Of a stretch of DNA of 64,000 nt, positions 63,001 through 64,000 are shown piece by piece. The stretch comes from Pseudomonas farris (GTDB lineage Bacteria > Pseudomonadota > Gammaproteobacteria > Pseudomonadales > Pseudomonadaceae): positions 62,001 to 126,000 of the forward strand of contig NZ_JAHSTV010000005.1 of NCBI RefSeq assembly GCF_019145235.1, written 5' to 3'. Numbering within the stretch: the stretch's first letter is position 1; the number at the start of each line of letters is the position of its first letter. The position numbers were made by a program, and so were the translations under genes. The notes under the pieces are model-generated. The model worked only from the letters and a program-made list of their open reading frames with translations. It made no database searches and was not told the origin of the DNA.

Positions 63001-64000
63001 TCACCGTTTTGGCGCCAGAGGAGTGGACCATTCAGGAATTTCTATTCTGTGCAAAGGCGAGATGGGGCCAACCCAAATGTTGGTGGTCTCACTAGTTTGC
63101 TGATGGATCAAAAGATGGGCCTCGCGTGAAGGTACGGGCACCAAGTGTCGGGGGTCAACGATCTGTGTTGGGAAATCCGTTTTGCCAAAATTCCAGTGAT
63201 GAACTTGCGCGATTTCTTGCCCGGCATTGCGGGCCGATTTAACAAAGCGGCTATTAACGGCACTGAATGCATCCTCCAATATTTGCTGGCTGGGATTTTG
63301 TCCGCTGGCAAGGGTATCAAGGTATCGCGTATATCCATTAGGCCGGCTGGCGCTGGCAGCGGAACGCATCGCATCGTTCCACATCTGAAGCGATTGAGGG
63401 TTGTCCGCAACTGTTGAAAAGCCAAAACTTTGGGGTGTCAGGCGGGCTGCCAACTCATCACTGACAACCGTTCCGCTCCCGGTTTTCCCTAAAGCAATGC
63501 CCAATGCCTCTGAGGTGATTTTTTTCCCCGTCTGCGTTTCGATCACCATCAAAGCGCGGGCATCACGCAGCTGCTCCGCAGTCAACTTGGCAGAACCTCC
63601 CACCGCAAGACCCGCGGGCAAGGCTTCACTGGCGGCCATTTCAGCCAGCCACACTGTCGTCTCATTGGCGCACAAAACCGGGTTAGCCGAGCAGGCCCGA
63701 GCGGCAGCTTGAGCGGCGGCTATTAATTCAGGTGTCGCGACGGCACCGACTGCGGCGACTGTCGAAGCCAGCATGGCACCAGAAACAAGCACACCACCTT
63801 CGGCCGTCTGTTTCGCAATATCGGCTTTACAGGCGCTGTCACACCCCTTTACGTCAGCGAGCCAGAACCCAAGATCGCCACCAGCCATCATGCCCATAGC
63901 ATTGTTCTCGGCGGCATTCTTAGCCGCTCCGGCACCTGCTACGGCATTGGCAGAATCCCCTCCAACAAGCCCTCCCGCCAAACCGCCGGCCAACGTCGAA
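63001..64000 (-). CDS. CdiA-type contact-dependent toxin, C-terminal part
   Basis: The gene enters from the right edge; 333 codons are in the window. The glycine/alanine-rich pre-toxin region contains AAENNAMGMM, a variant of the VENN motif that separates the delivery part from the exchangeable toxin. After it come a spacer with paired cysteines (CDSACKAD, ACSANPVLC) and a C-terminal toxin domain with QVHHWNFGKTDFPTQIVDPR and REAHLLIH, wording of HNH/His-Me-finger nucleases. Toxin action would be delivered on cell contact; the next gene is the likely immunity protein. CdiB and the N-terminus lie outside. Confidence 0.75.
   Translation of the reverse strand, partial: STLAGGLAGGLVGGDSANAVAGAGAAKNAAENNAMGMMAGGDLGFWLADVKGCDSACKADIAKQTAEGGVLVSGAMLASTVAAVGAVATPELIAAAQAAARACSANPVLCANETTVWLAEMAASEALPAGLAVGGSAKLTAEQLRDARALMVIETQTGKKITSEALGIALGKTGSGTVVSDELAARLTPQSFGFSTVADNPQSLQMWNDAMRSAASASRPNGYTRYLDTLASGQNPSQQILEDAFSAVNSRFVKSARNAGQEIAQVHHWNFGKTDFPTQIVDPRHLVPVPSREAHLLIHQQTSETTNIWVGPISPLHRIEIPEWSTPLAPKR

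Overview
The window looks like chromosomal DNA of a fluorescent Pseudomonas (P. fluorescens group). It is GC-rich with strong third-position G/C. Core genes (hrpA, aceK, lpxO, cysK, rnd, ycgL, ycgN, yajD) occur in Pseudomonas-like arrangements. Many intergenic gaps carry the REP/REPIN palindromes of this group (core TGTGGGAGCGGGCTTGCTCG). No rRNA, tRNA or CRISPR array was seen.

Layout. 0-9 kb: end of a FabH-like synthase gene, hrpA, aceK and two EamA/DMT exporters. 9-9.9 kb: a small AT-richer insert with a GNAT-like protein and a 53-residue basic protein, closed by a strong terminator. 9.9-15.5 kb: lpxO, cysK, a DUF748 envelope protein and a MoxR ATPase/VWA pair. 15.5-20.4 kb: the pxpABC 5-oxoprolinase genes with an MFS carrier and a divergent LysR regulator. 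20.4-25.8 kb: a compact iron locus (one NIS siderophore synthetase, one MFS exporter, one TonB receptor) behind a possible Fur site. 25.8-42.7 kb: mostly housekeeping genes, including a class II glutamine amidotransferase, an oligopeptidase B-like S9 peptidase, a spermidine-synthase-like protein, an SPOUT methyltransferase, a degenerate peptidase, a nitroreductase, RNase D, an EptA-type phosphoethanolamine transferase and a glutamylpolyamine-synthetase-like enzyme. 43.1-45.4 kb: two transporters.

45.4-54.6 kb is the most interesting segment. A tightly packed six-gene operon (thermostable-hemolysin-family GNAT-fold protein, acyl-adenylating enzyme, clavaminate-synthase-like Fe/2OG oxygenase, a class III aminotransferase homologue that has lost the PLP lysine, an intact class III aminotransferase, and an amidase) is transcribed away from two near-identical tandem LysR regulators. 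There is no carrier protein, PKS or NRPS. It reads as an undescribed small-molecule pathway, probably making an amide or amino-acid-derived metabolite or signal.

54.6-64 kb: a CHMI-like isomerase, another LysR and a DUF1508 protein lead into a scrambled accessory region. That region holds a lipoprotein gene broken at an A7 run, split IS4-type transposase remnants, an orphan filamentous-haemagglutinin fragment with a frameshifted toxin tip and an intact immunity gene, a lipoprotein, and the C-terminus of a CdiA-type contact-dependent toxin with its own immunity gene at the right edge. This is the usual picture of a CDI locus that exchanges toxin/immunity cassettes.

Gene starts were chosen by eye from ribosome binding sites and family length. 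Functional calls rest on recognised motifs and remembered family features, not on searches.
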